From Lactococcus protaetiae (GTDB lineage: Bacteria > Bacillota > Bacilli > Lactobacillales > Streptococcaceae), in NCBI RefSeq assembly GCF_006965445.1, contig NZ_CP041356.1, positions 2,480,001-2,544,000 on the forward strand: a DNA stretch of 64,000 nucleotides, in the 5' to 3' direction. Positions 7,553-21,527 of this stretch are shown piece by piece. Positions within the stretch are counted from its first letter, which is position 1; every line of letters starts with the position of its first letter. The notes under the pieces are model-generated. The model did no database searches. It saw only the letters and a program-made list of their open reading frames with translations, and was not told the DNA's origin. The position numbers and the translations under genes are program-made.

Positions 7553-9700
7553 ATGAAGAAATTATTCCTTGCTCTGACAGTATTATTTGCCACCGTCACA
7601 GCTTTCTCAATTTCCCCAACCAAGGTAAATGCAGAAACAACCGTAAAAATCGCATCAGATAGCGCCTATGCGCCCTTTGAATTTCAAAATGACCAGAAGA
7701 AATGGGTAGGTATTGATGTTGATATCATGCACGAAGTTGCCAAAATTAATGGTTGGAAATTAGAAATGAGTTTTCCCGGTTTTGACGCAGCCCTGCAAAA
7801 TCTTAAAGGCGGACAAGTAGACGGCGTTATTGCTGGTATGACAATTACTGACGAACGCAAACAGACTTTCGACTTTTCAAATCCTTACTATACTTCAGCC
7901 CTAACTATCGCTACAACTAAAGCTTCAAAACTTGACGATTACAGTCAACTTAAAGGCAAAGCACTTGGTGCTAAAAACGGTACAGCCGCACAAACTTGGC
8001 TTCAAAATAACCAAAAGAAATATGGTTATACCATTAAAACTTACTCTGATGGTGTTCATATGTTCGCAGCACTAGCTTCAGGCAACATCGATGGAGCTAT
8101 GGATGAAGTTCCCGTTATCTCTTATGCCATCACACAAGGACAAGATTTAGCAATGAATTTTCCTTCTATATCACTCCCTGGTGGTTACGGCTTTGCAGTA
8201 ATGAAAGGTCAAAATTCAAATCTTGTTGATGGCTTCAATAAAGCTCTTGCTGAAATGAAATCCAACGGTGACTATGACAAGATTTTACAAAAATATACCG
8301 CCAGCGCTTCAAAGAAAGCTATACCTAAAAAAGCAGTTTATACTATTGCTTCTGACAATAGCTTTGCTCCATTTGAATTCCAAAACTCTCAAAAACAATT
8401 TACTGGTATTGATGTCGACCTCCTGAATGCTATCGCAAAAGAACAAGGGTTCAAACTTAAATGGAACTTTGTAGGTTTCCAAGCAGCAGTTGACGCTGTA
8501 CAAGCTGGACACGCTGATGGGATGATGTCAGGAATGTCTATTACAGATGCTCGTAAACAAGTATTTGATTATGGAAATCCTTACTTTTCTTCTAACTTGA
8601 CTCTCGCCACAGAAAAAACAGATGATAGTATAAAGTCATGGAGTGACCTCAAAGGTAAAACGCTTGGTGCAAAAAATGGAACTGCTTCATTTGACTATCT
8701 CAATAAAAATGCAAAAAAATATGGTTATACTGTGAAAACCTTCACTGATGCCACAACAATGTACTCTTCTTTAAATAATGGCTCAATTGACGCTCTTATG
8801 GATGATGAACCAGTCATCAAATACGCTATTAAACAAGGTCAAACCTTCAAAACACCTCTGAAAGCCATCCCTGACGGGCAATATGGATTCGCAGTTAAAA
8901 AAGGAACAAACCCTGAATTAATTCAAATGTTCAACAATGGACTTGCTGCTCTTCGTGCTAATGGTGAATATGATAAAATTATTGGCAAATATCTTGCCAA
9001 TGATGCACCTGCTTTAACACAAGATGCTAAAGAAAATACGATTGGTGGTATTCTTAAAAATAACTGGCAACAAATTGGACATGGCTTATTAATCACACTC
9101 GAACTTGCTCTTGTATCATTCGTTCTTGCTTTAATTGTTGGGATTATCTTTGGTCTTTTCTCAGTTGCACCTAGTCCCGTACTTCGTGGAATTTCTCGTG
9201 TTTATGTTGATTTAAACCGTTCAATTCCATTGCTTGTTTTGACCATCTTTATCTTTTACGGTATTCCTAACTTATTGCAAATGATTACTGGTCATCAATC
9301 ACCATTAAATGAGTTCACAGCCGGGGTCATTGCTCTAACACTTAATGAGTCATCTTACATTGCCGAAATCGTACGTGGTGGTGTTAAAGCTGTTCCACTT
9401 GGACAAATGGAAGCAAGTCGTTCACTTGGTGTTCCATATGTCACTTCAATGCGTAAAGTTATTTTGCCACAAGCAATCAAAATTACAATTCCTAGTTTGA
9501 TTAATCAATTTGTTATCACACTCAAAGATACGACACTTGTTTCTGTTATCGGTCTTGTTGAATTACTTCAAACTGGTCAAATCATCGTCGCCCGTAACTT
9601 CCAAGCTTTCCGAGTTTATGGCTTAATTGGCTTGGTTTACATGATTGTTCTTCTTCTACTCATGTGGGTTGGACGTCGTGTAGAAAAGAAAATGAAATAA
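7553..9700 (+). CDS. glnP: Glutamine ABC transporter, fused double substrate-binding and permease protein
   Basis: A single 715-residue polypeptide that combines binding proteins and permease for glutamine, glutamate and asparagine import. Residues 1-28 are a signal sequence or first membrane anchor ending near VNAET. Substrate-binding domain 1 spans about 29-250 and domain 2 about 262-477; both contain the (S/N)FAPFEFQN-type and DGVIAGMTITDER/DGMMSGMSITDAR segments. A transmembrane domain of about 497-715 carries the EAA loop (ASRSLGVPYVTSMRKVILPQA) that docks the ATPase. In L. lactis GlnP the first domain binds Asn and Gln and the second Gln and Glu. Partner GlnQ follows after a 228-bp gap. 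Probably repressed by GlnR when nitrogen is plentiful. Confidence 0.96.
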   Translation: MKKLFLALTVLFATVTAFSISPTKVNAETTVKIASDSAYAPFEFQNDQKKWVGIDVDIMHEVAKINGWKLEMSFPGFDAALQNLKGGQVDGVIAGMTITDERKQTFDFSNPYYTSALTIATTKASKLDDYSQLKGKALGAKNGTAAQTWLQNNQKKYGYTIKTYSDGVHMFAALASGNIDGAMDEVPVISYAITQGQDLAMNFPSISLPGGYGFAVMKGQNSNLVDGFNKALAEMKSNGDYDKILQKYTASASKKAIPKKAVYTIASDNSFAPFEFQNSQKQFTGIDVDLLNAIAKEQGFKLKWNFVGFQAAVDAVQAGHADGMMSGMSITDARKQVFDYGNPYFSSNLTLATEKTDDSIKSWSDLKGKTLGAKNGTASFDYLNKNAKKYGYTVKTFTDATTMYSSLNNGSIDALMDDEPVIKYAIKQGQTFKTPLKAIPDGQYGFAVKKGTNPELIQMFNNGLAALRANGEYDKIIGKYLANDAPALTQDAKENTIGGILKNNWQQIGHGLLITLELALVSFVLALIVGIIFGLFSVAPSPVLRGISRVYVDLNRSIPLLVLTIFIFYGIPNLLQMITGHQSPLNEFTAGVIALTLNESSYIAEIVRGGVKAVPLGQMEASRSLGVPYVTSMRKVILPQAIKITIPSLINQFVITLKDTTLVSVIGLVELLQTGQIIVARNFQAFRVYGLIGLVYMIVLLLLMWVGRRVEKKMK

Positions 9701-9928
9701 GTAGACTGCACAAGTACTATGGCTTATACATTGTAAAAATCAACGACGATTAACGCGTTCTGGGGTAACTCATAATGCTTCAATCACAGCCATCACTTAG
9801 ATAAAATCTTTATTGGAGTTCAAACTACTTCAAGCACTTATGAGTCATATAAGAAGATTGACTTTGTCAGATGTGAGAAAATCAATCTTCCAATAAATCT
9901 TCTTGTAAAAAAGAAGCACGGAGGAAAA
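9701..9928 (+). other. Structured spacer between glnP and glnQ
   Basis: No gene is visible here. GAAGATTGA...TCAATCTTC (about 9854-9891) can form a hairpin. A longer-range repeat pairs ACTCATAA near 9768 with TTATGAGT near 9838. Neither has a T-run. The gap could carry an RNA structure that sets the GlnP:GlnQ ratio, or a second promoter; nothing decides between these. The spacer ends with CGGAGGAAAA, the glnQ ribosome site. Confidence 0.45.
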
Positions 9929-10672
9929 ATGGGAATTAATACTCAAATCGAAGTCACTGACCTTCACAAATATTATGGGAAAAATGAAGTCTTAAAAGGA
10001 ATTAGCACAAAATTTGAAAAGGGTGATGTTGTCTGTATCATCGGTCCTTCAGGTTCTGGAAAGTCTACTTTTTTACGAACTTTAAATGGTCTTGAAGCAG
10101 CCACTTCTGGCGACATCATCGTTGACGGTTTCAATCTGACAGATAAAAATACTAATCTTAATCTTGTGCGGCAAAATATCGGGATGGTTTTTCAACAGTT
10201 TAATCTTTTCCCTAATATGACAGTGATACAAAACATCACTTATGCACCTGTTGAACTAAAAAAGGTAACTAAAGATGAGGCCGAAGAAAAAGCTTTAAAA
10301 TTGCTTGAAACGGTTGGTCTTTTAGACAAAAAAGATGCAATGCCCGAAATGTTATCTGGCGGTCAAAAACAACGTGTTGCTATCGCGCGAGCGCTCGCAA
10401 TGAATCCTGATGTTATGCTCTTTGATGAACCAACATCTGCACTAGATCCTGAAATGGTTGGTGATGTCCTTGCAGTAATGCAAAAACTTGCAGAAGATGG
10501 AATGACAATGCTCATTGTTACTCATGAAATGGGATTTGCGCGAAAAGTTGCCAATCGTGTTATTTTCACAGACGGTGGTGTTATCCTTGAAGATGGTACA
10601 CCTGAAGAATTATTTGACCATCCAAAACATCCGCGCTTACAAGATTTCTTATCCAAAGTACTTAACGCTTAA
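9929..10672 (+). CDS. glnQ: Glutamine ABC transporter ATP-binding protein
   Basis: A 247-residue ATPase of the polar amino-acid family. Walker A is GPSGSGKST, the Q-loop lies in [14 protein letters not shown], the signature is [15 protein letters not shown], Walker B is [14 protein letters not shown] and the switch His is in VTHEM. It energises GlnP, with two copies per transporter. It is read from glnP transcription across the spacer and ends in a strong terminator at 10679-10714. GGAGGAAAA precedes the ATG. Confidence 0.96.
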   Translation: MGINTQIEVTDLHKYYGKNEVLKGISTKFEKGDVVCIIGPSGSGKSTFLRTLNGLEAATSGDIIVDGFNLTDKNTNLNLVRQNIGMVFQQFNLFPNMTVIQNITYAPVELKKVTKDEAEEKALKLLETVGLLDKKDAMPEMLSGGQKQRVAIARALAMNPDVMLFDEPTSALDPEMVGDVLAVMQKLAEDGMTMLIVTHEMGFARKVANRVIFTDGGVILEDGTPEELFDHPKHPRLQDFLSKVLNA

Positions 10673-10678
10673 GGTAAT

Positions 10679-10714
10679 AAAATATTCCTATCCAAAATCT
10701 GGTAGGAATATTTT
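10679..10714 (+). terminator. Terminator of glnPQ
   Basis: A 12-bp stem, AAAATATTCCTA / TAGGAATATTTT, followed by TTTATTA, starts 7 nt after the glnQ stop. Confidence 0.85.
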
Positions 10715-10782
10715 ATTTATTAGTCTTATACCTATCTATAGTAGATTCTTTAAAGTCGTCCATATTTTTGATACCATAACAA

Positions 10783-10804
10783 AAAAACCAGAATACTGGT
10801 TTTT
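10783..10804 (-). terminator. Terminator of the lectin-like surface protein gene
   Basis: AAAAACCAG-AATA-CTGGTTTTT with A- and T-runs on both sides. It could act in both directions and touches the stop codon of the minus-strand gene. Confidence 0.85.
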
Positions 10805-12697
10805 ATTTTTTTAGTATTTTCCACAATTTAGCAAACTTACCTAGACCTGTAAGTGTTCCAAAAGCAACTGCCCCACCAGCAAATAATCCAGCTGTCCCAG
10901 CCACTTTTACTTTCAAATTGTGTGCAGAAGCTTCCGACTGTTCAACAAGAGTTTTTATCGCTGCTGCATCTGATGAGCGAGGAAGTTTAGGTTTCAGAGT
11001 TGATGGTGCCAACGGTGGTGTCAGCGGTAACTTGATATCCTTAGATTTACTCTTAGATTCATTGTTTTCTTTAGTTGGTTTCTCTTTTGTACTTTGCTTT
11101 TTCTCTGGTCCAGCTACGGTTGTTGATTTTTTTGGTTTCTGTTTAGCTTGCTCATTCTTTATATCTTTTTTAGAGTTCACTTCATTTGAACCTTTATCAC
11201 TTGTCGCAGGTGCAGCCACTTTTGAAACAATAAGTGTAAACTGCAACTCTTCATTTGTGTATTTCGCATCTGCGAGTGCATCTTTTAAAGTAGCATATTG
11301 CTGACCATCAGCAGTTACTACTTTTGATATAAAATAATTTACTGACAAATTAGGAAGTTCGGGCATAGCAACTGCAGTATTTACCTCACCTTGTGTATCA
11401 TCGATACTAGGAAGTACAACAGAACGGTCAGTCACATCAGAGTCGTATTGATAAGAAAAATGTGCCTTCCCGATAGGCATCTTTTTATAATAAACATTGA
11501 TTACATTATTCACTGAATCATTGTTCGCCACAACCACTGGATTTGCAGAAACAAATATATAGCCAGAAATTTCTGGTGCAAGATAAGAATAGGTGTTTAC
11601 ATCAACAGTATCTCTTAGCTGCTTACCAAATACTGTAAGTTTATCTCCCACATTAGCTAAAATTGTTGAAGGCAAAGCATTGACTATAGATTGACCTGTT
11701 TCCTGTTCAAGATAGTTAACCTGAACACTCTGTGTTCCTTTATACGCATTAAAATCACCATTAGCACTTGAATAGCTCAGAGCTCCATAATTTCCACCCG
11801 TTGCTCCAATAATCCCAAGTGACATCGAACGATTAACAGACACCGTTTCTGAAAGTGATGTAGCATTTCCTCCACCTACTGGCGAAATCGTATAGGTCAA
11901 CACTCCCGTCACAGTATTTTCGCCAGCACTGACAGAATCTGGTTGCCACTCTATTTCCATATTTTCAGTAACAGTAGCACCACTATCAGGTGCCGAAGCA
12001 GTTGCATAGTCTTTTGTAATTAACGTTCCATTACTATCCGTCTGACGAATTGCAATATTATTAGATGCTGCATTTTCTGTACCAGCTCCGTCCAAATCTA
12101 CATCAGAGTTTTGATACAAATCTCTACCTACAAAGATTGAGTCTGGTAAGCCCCCAATACCCAAATATTTCCCAACAACATTTGAAGTTCCATCCGCACT
12201 AACATTTGTTTTCAAGTTATTCGCTATAAAATCTGTAGACTTTGGTGTCAAGATGAATCCCAATGAGTCTCCTGCAGCAAATGGATTTGTACCAGAATGA
12301 GCACGTAAAGAAAACACTCCTGAAAAACTAACTGTCCGAGACATATCAATTGCACCATTAAATAGTGCATAGCCTGCAGCTTTTGACTGATTATTTACCA
12401 AACTCACTGAAAAGGGGAGGTAGAATTCGTTTGAGCTGTACCTATATTTGTCCATAATTCTGAATTTATATTGGCATCTAATGGATATATATGATTACCA
12501 GTATCAAAGCTTTGACCTGGAATGAGTTGAGAAGTCGTAGTATCTGCCTGAACGGCTCTGTAACTAATATTATTCAAAAAGTTAAACGGTAGCAGGCAAA
12601 CACATAGTAAAGCAAAGAGAATCAATTCTGAACAACGTTTGATTTTCTTTTTCATGCAAAAGTTATTTGTTTTAGAGCAATTGACCTTATTGTTCAA
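10803..12697 (-). pseudogene. L-type lectin-like / MucBP-like surface protein, split by a frameshift
   Basis: Two overlapping frames (12404-12697 and 10803-12455) join into one protein of about 631 residues if one base is added in the AAAAGGGG tract at 12410-12417. The joined sequence would read ...NSTSPF-SVSLVNNQSKAAGY. It has a signal peptide ending near VQADTT. A bacterial L-type lectin-like domain follows (SGVFSLRAHSGTNPFAAGDSLGFILTP). MucBP-like repeats come next (VNYLEQETGQSIV, YYKKMPIGKAHF), then a Lys/Ser/Pro-rich spacer and a hydrophobic tail with terminal Lys residues. A clean LPXTG is missing; LPRSSD is the nearest match and lies unusually far from the tail. A TTG start at 12697 is backed by AAGGA. 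Either a true pseudogene, a phase-variable adhesin or a sequencing error. Confidence 0.7.
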
Positions 12698-12719
12698 ACT
12701 TGAATCCTTTCTTTTAAAA

Positions 12720-13364
12720 TTATTTTATTACTAGACTGTCGCTTACTAGCTGTCGCGCTCTAAGAACGGTACTCTCTTCAACTGTGATTAAATCATGAAC
12801 CTGTATATCTCGTGACTCTAACTCCAATAAATTAATCGCTTCAGACAAATTGTTAACTTCTTCGCCTTCTAAACAATCAATGATATAATTCAAACTTCGA
12901 GTATTAAGATATTTTTCGGGTAATTGAGGCTCCTCTAAAATCTTAGCCATCAAAACTTGACTTAGATTTTGCGCAATTTCGCCCTCTTTTTTTAGATATT
13001 TTTTCAAGAAAAAACGTCTAATCATTTTTTTCCCGATTGGCAGGTAGTTTCTCATCCATAGCCATTGAGAACCAATACGTATACCGTTCCCCAATACTAA
13101 TGCAATAAAACTAATTGAAAACATCCTCAGAAAAACTTCTGTGGCGCCTGTTTCTGCTGCCAGCCTTCCAAACATACCAGACTTTCCCGTCATAAACCAG
13201 GCAATTAAAATCGATGAAATGAAAATTCCTAAAAAAATCGCTTGCCACTCAATTTGTTGAGTAACTCGGCGTTCATAATCTTGTTTCAGCTCATCTGCAC
13301 GATTTAAAAGTTCTTCTAGCTTTTTTAGTACATCAAATAGCTGATGACAATAATCAAGAATCAC
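12720..13364 (-). CDS. Hypothetical membrane protein with N-terminal coiled coil
   Basis: I do not recognise this 214-residue protein. Residues 1-38 are charged and heptad-like (LKKLEELLNRADELKQDYERR). Two hydrophobic segments follow at about 41-59 and 79-98, and the remaining part is a Leu/Glu-rich helical domain likely in the cytoplasm. A GTG start at 13364 is preceded by GAGAGGGA. It lies 22 nt upstream of the lectin-like gene on the same strand, so the two may be co-transcribed, and after the atp operon terminator. Confidence 0.65.
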   Translation of the reverse strand: MILDYCHQLFDVLKKLEELLNRADELKQDYERRVTQQIEWQAIFLGIFISSILIAWFMTGKSGMFGRLAAETGATEVFLRMFSISFIALVLGNGIRIGSQWLWMRNYLPIGKKMIRRFFLKKYLKKEGEIAQNLSQVLMAKILEEPQLPEKYLNTRSLNYIIDCLEGEEVNNLSEAINLLELESRDIQVHDLITVEESTVLRARQLVSDSLVIK

Positions 13365-13458
13365 GGCGTCCCTCTCTATTTTTTAGAATTTCATATATAG
13401 AATACTCTCTTAATTTTAACATGAATGTCTTTATTTTGCAATCTTATTTTCTCGAAAT

Positions 13459-13483
13459 AAAAAACACCTTCTAGGTGTCTTTT
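13459..13483 (-). terminator. Terminator of the ATP synthase operon
   Basis: ACACCT-TCT-AGGTGT-type hairpin with T-runs on both sides, directly after the atpC stop. Confidence 0.85.
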
Positions 13484-13484
13484 A

Positions 13485-13910
13485 TTACTTGTGTGATGAG
13501 ACGTTTAAGCGATTCAATGCACGATGAAGTGCAACTTCTGCACGCTTAATTTCATCTGATTTTTTCTCAGCTTTGGCAACTTCAAGTTCTTTTTCCGCAC
13601 GTATCTTAGCACGCTCTGCGCGGGAAACATCAATGTCACGATTACGCTCAGCGGAATCTGCAACAATTGTTACTAAACTATCTTTAATTTCAATGATTCC
13701 ACCATTTACTGCAATATAATCCACATGCTTCTCATCATCCGGACGTCGAACTTTTAGCTCATCAATTTGCAAACCTGCAATTGTAGAAATCATATTAGGT
13801 AAAATACCAATTTCACCATTGGTTGTTCTAGCAGTAATATATATTGCATGGTGGTCATAGACCATTCCAGCAGGAGTAATAACTTGAAGCGTCATAATGT
13901 TTTCAGACAT
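13485..13910 (-). CDS. atpC: F1Fo ATP synthase subunit epsilon
   Basis: The 141-residue central-stalk subunit that couples rotation to catalysis and can inhibit ATP hydrolysis. The N-terminal beta-sandwich is recognised by [12 protein letters not shown] and GEIGILPNM. The C-terminal helical hairpin is rich in Ala, Glu and Arg ([19 protein letters not shown]), followed by [10 protein letters not shown]. Last gene of the operon, 113 nt after atpD. ATG at 13910 has GGAGG upstream. Confidence 0.96.
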   Translation of the reverse strand: MSENIMTLQVITPAGMVYDHHAIYITARTTNGEIGILPNMISTIAGLQIDELKVRRPDDEKHVDYIAVNGGIIEIKDSLVTIVADSAERNRDIDVSRAERAKIRAEKELEVAKAEKKSDEIKRAEVALHRALNRLNVSSHK

Positions 13911-14023
13911 TTTATTCCTCCGATTAGTTTTTCTATGAAAATATCATGCTTGAAGTGTACTAATTCACAAATAATTTCTTACAAAATCATTCGTTAATAA
14001 TCTTCAATTCATACATAATCGAA

Positions 14024-15457
<1,434 letters not shown>

Positions 15458-15615
15458 CTATTACGAATACTTCACATCCCTAAGGTAGATGACTAAGAGA
15501 TAGAGCATAGCAGTAGAATTTCTATTCAGTTTTTTAGTTTTATTTGCAAAAATATGCTGACAAAACAATAATTCTTTTTCATAGATTTTTATCAAGTATT
15601 GATAGAAATCTAAAC

Positions 15616-16484
15616 TTACAATGCTGCCGCACCAGCAACGATTTCCGTAATTTCTTGTGTAATTGACGCTTGACGAGCTCGGTTATATTGAATCGTCAAA
15701 TCATTGATTACTGAGTGGGCATTGTCCGTAGCAGTACGCATTGCGGTCATGCCCGCAGCATGTTCTGCAGTTTTTGCATCAACAATGGAACCATATATCA
15801 TGCTTTCTGCATATTGTGGTAGTAGTTGATTCAAAATTGTTTCACGGTCAGGTTCTAACTCAAAAGTTTCAAGAGAATTTTTTTCTCCCTCTTTCTTATC
15901 AAATGAGATAGGTAACATCTTTTCCATCCGTGCATCGCTTGTCAATGAGTTGATATGGTGGTTATAGCAAACATAGAGTTCATCAAACTCTTCTGCCTGA
16001 TACTCACTCACTGCTTCAGTAACAATTGCACGAACTTCTTCAAATGTGGGTTGATCAGACAAACCTCTAAGCTCATAAGAAACTTTTACTCCACGTGCCT
16101 TAAAGAAATCTGCACCTGTCCCCCCAATGCTAAAATCGTATATTCAGATTCATTTGCGTGTTTAGTTCGAAGAGTATTCATCACTGATTTCAAGATATTT
16201 GAATTATAACCACCAACTAAGCCACGGTCAGAAGTAATCACAAGGTACCCCGTCTTTTTGACTTCGCGTTTAATCATCATCGGATTTTTAGAAGGACCTT
16301 TGTCGGAAGAGACTAAATCAGTCGTAATTTTACGAACTTTTTGCGCGTACACTTGAAAAGCTTTTGCGTGTGATTCAGCCTTCTGCAACTTTGCAGCAGA
16401 GACCATTTGCATAGCACCTGTAATCTGACTCGTTTTCCTTGTTGAAGCAATTTTAGTTTTAATTTCGTTAAGTGAAGCTCCCAT
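15616..16484 (-). pseudogene. atpG: F1Fo ATP synthase subunit gamma, interrupted by one-base frameshift
   Basis: The rotary shaft of F1. Two frames together cover the whole protein: 16086-16484 gives the N-terminal 127 or so native residues ([12 protein letters not shown]...), and from about 16120 the second frame continues with [13 protein letters not shown] to the end ([12 protein letters not shown]). They are out of register by one base at a run of six C on the plus strand (16120-16125). A seventh would restore LGGTGADFF and give 289 residues, the lactococcal length. Since the ATPase is expected to be essential here, I read this as a homopolymer base-calling error, not a dead gene. The C-terminal catalytic-contact helix is complete. 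Confidence 0.85.
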
Positions 16485-16496
16485 TAGTTAGCCTCC

Positions 16497-18546
<2,050 letters not shown>

Positions 18547-18613
18547 ACTATCACCTCGCTATACGAGTTTTTATTCGCAATCTGAACATTCATTTTAATC
18601 ATGTCCAGCCTCC

Positions 18614-19120
18614 TTACTCGCCAAGTTTCGCTAAGTAGCTATCAATAAGTTCTGATTGTGCGGTAGCATCAAGTGATTGTCCAATCAACTTTTCTGCAAT
18701 TTGAACAGAGATATTGGCAACTTCGCCTTTAACTGAATTAAGGGCTTCTTTACGTTCTTGCTCAATATCTTCTTTTGCACGTTTTTTCAAGCTAGTCGCT
18801 TCTTCATTCGCAGTTGCAAGGACTTTTGCACGATTTTGGGTGGCAGTATCGTTGGCAACTTGAATGATGTTAGCAGCTTCTTCTTTTGAACCAGCAAGCT
18901 CTGCCTGTCTTTGTTTAACTAAATCAGCTGCTTGTTTGTTGTTAGCTTCCGCTGCATCAATATCATCTGAAATTTTCTTTGCACGAGCAGCAAAGACACC
19001 AGTGATTGCTTTCCATGCAAAAGCGCGGAGCAAAATCAGCAAGATGATAAATGCACCACTCACGACAATAACGTTACCGAGAACGGTGTTCGGAGCAGCT
19101 TCTAATAATGTTGTTGGCAA
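18614..19120 (-). CDS. atpF: F1Fo ATP synthase subunit b
   Basis: Peripheral-stalk subunit of 168 residues. One N-terminal membrane helix (about 13-30, NVIVVSGAFIILLILLRAF) precedes a long Ala/Glu/Lys-rich amphipathic helix that dimerises along the stator. The ending AEKLIGQSLDATAQSELIDSYLAKLGE is typical. Spaced 14 nt from atpB. Confidence 0.95.
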   Translation of the reverse strand: MPTTLLEAAPNTVLGNVIVVSGAFIILLILLRAFAWKAITGVFAARAKKISDDIDAAEANNKQAADLVKQRQAELAGSKEEAANIIQVANDTATQNRAKVLATANEEATSLKKRAKEDIEQERKEALNSVKGEVANISVQIAEKLIGQSLDATAQSELIDSYLAKLGE

Positions 19121-19134
19121 TTTCTACTCCTTTC

Positions 19135-19848
19135 TTAATGTTCTGCTATAATTTTGTGACTAATGTAAAGATTTGTCAAAAGGACAAATACATAAGCTTG
19201 GAGGGCTGAGATGAAAAGTGAAAAGCCAATCCATGCAATAGCCAAAATCCAAACTACTGGGAGGATAAAAATGTTAGAATGAATCATTTCGGCAATCAAG
19301 CCAAGCATGATTTCACCTGCAAAAATATTCCCATAAAGACGGAGTCCAAGCGAAAGAACATTGGTAAATTCTTCCAATATGTTCATTGGAAGAAGAAATT
19401 TTGGTTCTTTCCAGAAGGCAACTTTGAGATAACCTTTGAAACCAAATTTTTCTACCCCAAGCAAGTTGGCAAGGACGATTACAAGTACTGCGAGTGTCAA
19501 ATCCACAGCTGAGTTCGCTGTTGGTGATTTCCAAAGCGCAATACCACTTGGTGTATCAATTTTTGTCATCAAGCCTAAGCAGTTAGCAATAAGAAGGAAA
19601 GAAAATAGGGTAAAGTTCATGAGAGAAAAACGTGGTGCTTCATAAGGGCCCACATTCTCTTTAGAAATGCCGTTGACAAAATCAACGACCCACTCAAGAA
19701 CATTTTGTTTCCCTGTTGGTTTGAGCTGCATTTTGCGGCTCGCCCAGAATACCAGACCGAAGACAATGAGGACGGTCAAGATAGTCATCGTTGTGACTGT
19801 ACCGTCGAATGGAATAGGTCCGATATTAAAGGTCCATGTTGATTCCAT
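19135..19848 (-). CDS. atpB: F1Fo ATP synthase subunit a
   Basis: Proton-channel subunit, 237 residues with five or six membrane helices. The LGLRLYGNIFAGE block contains the invariant Arg that faces the c-ring Glu, and SALQAYVFVLLTNLYI forms the last helix. It follows atpE by 45 nt. Confidence 0.96.
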   Translation of the reverse strand: MESTWTFNIGPIPFDGTVTTMTILTVLIVFGLVFWASRKMQLKPTGKQNVLEWVVDFVNGISKENVGPYEAPRFSLMNFTLFSFLLIANCLGLMTKIDTPSGIALWKSPTANSAVDLTLAVLVIVLANLLGVEKFGFKGYLKVAFWKEPKFLLPMNILEEFTNVLSLGLRLYGNIFAGEIMLGLIAEMIHSNIFILPVVWILAIAWIGFSLFISALQAYVFVLLTNLYISHKIIAEH

Positions 19849-19893
19849 ACTTGTTCTTCCTTTCTGTATTTAAAATTTCCATATTAGAAAATT

Positions 19894-20142
<249 letters not shown>

Positions 20143-20152
20143 TTACTAAGAA

Positions 20153-20181
20153 ATTCTACTACTATTCATAGTTTTTGTCAA
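20153..20181 (-). promoter_or_regulatory. Promoter of the ATP synthase operon
   Basis: On the minus strand TTGACA (20176-20181), 17 bp and TAGAAT (20153-20158), about 53 nt upstream of atpE. An inverted repeat GTTAACA / TGTTAAC lies further upstream at about 20296-20326. Confidence 0.85.
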
Positions 20182-20233
20182 AGACTAGCTTGAAATTTTC
20201 ATAGTTTTTCATCAATTATATCTTTTTTGTCTT

Positions 20234-20247
20234 TGAAAGCGTTTATT
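20234..20247. promoter_or_regulatory. Possible CcpA (cre-like) site upstream of atp operon
   Basis: TGAAAGCGTTTATT matches the cre consensus TGNAANCGNWNNCA except in the last two bases. It lies about 53 bp upstream of the atp -35 box. Tentative. Confidence 0.3.
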
Positions 20248-20338
20248 GTTTTAAATTCTGTGTTTATTATCCGCTTTTTTATGGGAATCGTTAGATGTTA
20301 ACATATATTTTTCATTTTTGTTAACAGCATTAAAGATT

Positions 20339-21115
20339 TTAGATTAAACGTTCTTCTTGGACATAGTTTATAGGAAGCCATTTTAGAACTTCTTCGATAT
20401 ATTTTGTCCAATAGTACCAGTCGTGTGTACCAGCGGATTTTTCATAAGTCGTATCATAACCAAAACGCTTTAACTCACTAACAGCAAATTCATTTCCTGA
20501 AAATAGCTCGTCTTGTTCACCACACCAAACATAAAGTTTTGGTTTTTCTTCCTGTTTACGTGCTGCTAAAGCGAGAATTTCATTGTCAGAGTTCTTGAAC
20601 TGCTCCCAAGTTCCAAAAATTCCTCCCCAATACGCTGGGTTTTCTTCAAAACGTCCTTCCATACCATTAAAAGTGAGGACTCCAGAAAGACTTGCAACAT
20701 GACTAAAGTGATTAGTTCCAAGACCCAATCTAAATGCTCCATATCCTCCCATTGAAAGTCCTGCAATAAAGTTCTTATCACGCTTTGTAGAGAGATTAGG
20801 AAAGAAACTTTGAATAACTTTAGGAAGTTCAATTGCGATTCCATCGAAGTAGTTCATCCCATAAGTCGTATTGACATAAAATCCCAAATCTGTTGATGGC
20901 ATAACAATGGCGATATTTGTATGACGAACAAGCCGATCCAGTCCTGTACGCGCAAACCAAGAGTTTTCATTACCACTCATTCCATGAAGAAGATAAAGAA
21001 CAGGAATATCAGTATTCTTAAAACTAGCAACTTTACTGGCTTCAGGGTAGAGAATTTTGACATTGCGATTCATGCCAAGAACTTCTGAATAGTATTCAAG
21101 ATTAATTATTGCCAT
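20339..21115 (-). CDS. estA: Tributyrin-type esterase
   Basis: A 258-residue alpha/beta-hydrolase of the esterase D family, the same length and pattern as lactococcal EstA, which hydrolyses and forms short-chain esters. The nucleophile elbow is GLSMGGYGAF, the oxyanion segment LLHGMSGNENSW and the catalytic His lies in GTHDWYYW. No signal peptide, so cytoplasmic. The ribosome site is weak (GGGAT). It is monocistronic, between comEC and the atp promoter region. Confidence 0.9.
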   Translation of the reverse strand: MAIINLEYYSEVLGMNRNVKILYPEASKVASFKNTDIPVLYLLHGMSGNENSWFARTGLDRLVRHTNIAIVMPSTDLGFYVNTTYGMNYFDGIAIELPKVIQSFFPNLSTKRDKNFIAGLSMGGYGAFRLGLGTNHFSHVASLSGVLTFNGMEGRFEENPAYWGGIFGTWEQFKNSDNEILALAARKQEEKPKLYVWCGEQDELFSGNEFAVSELKRFGYDTTYEKSAGTHDWYYWTKYIEEVLKWLPINYVQEERLI

Positions 21116-21527
21116 ATTTATCCCGACACTTTTACTTGAATTGTATTTAAAAACCTTACTTTAACACTTTCTACTGCCATTCAACCTGCTGTTTTGGAAA
21201 TCTCATAATAACTTTGTTACTATGTACAATCGCAGTAGCAGCTAGTAAAATCCGATGAATTTTAAAGTAGAGCTGATGTAGATTCAGTGTTGAAATTTCT
21301 AAATAACTTTTTTAGTGCCCATCGGTATTAAGAATGTTTAACTTTCAAATAGATTACCTCACCTTCGCTTAATTGGAGTTGCTTAATCTTAATAAGAGTT
21401 AAATCAGTATAAACCCGATGTTCCTTTCTATATAATAAATTCAACGTTTTAGTAGTTGTAAAACGCTTCCTTTATTGTAACATTTTATCGAAATTATTGG
21501 GGATTTATGCCCCTTTTCCAAATGGTT
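21116..21527. other. Intergenic region, nothing recognised
   Basis: A 412-bp gap between comEC and estA. I see no open frame with a ribosome site, no copy of the hairpin-chain repeat and no clear terminator; only a weak GGGG/CCCC hairpin near 21500 follows comEC. Confidence 0.5.

Noticed and set aside
10918-11304. A 128-codon plus-strand frame opposite the lectin-like gene
   Set aside because: Shadow of the Lys/Ser/Pro-rich spacer; Phe/Ser-rich translation and no start signals.
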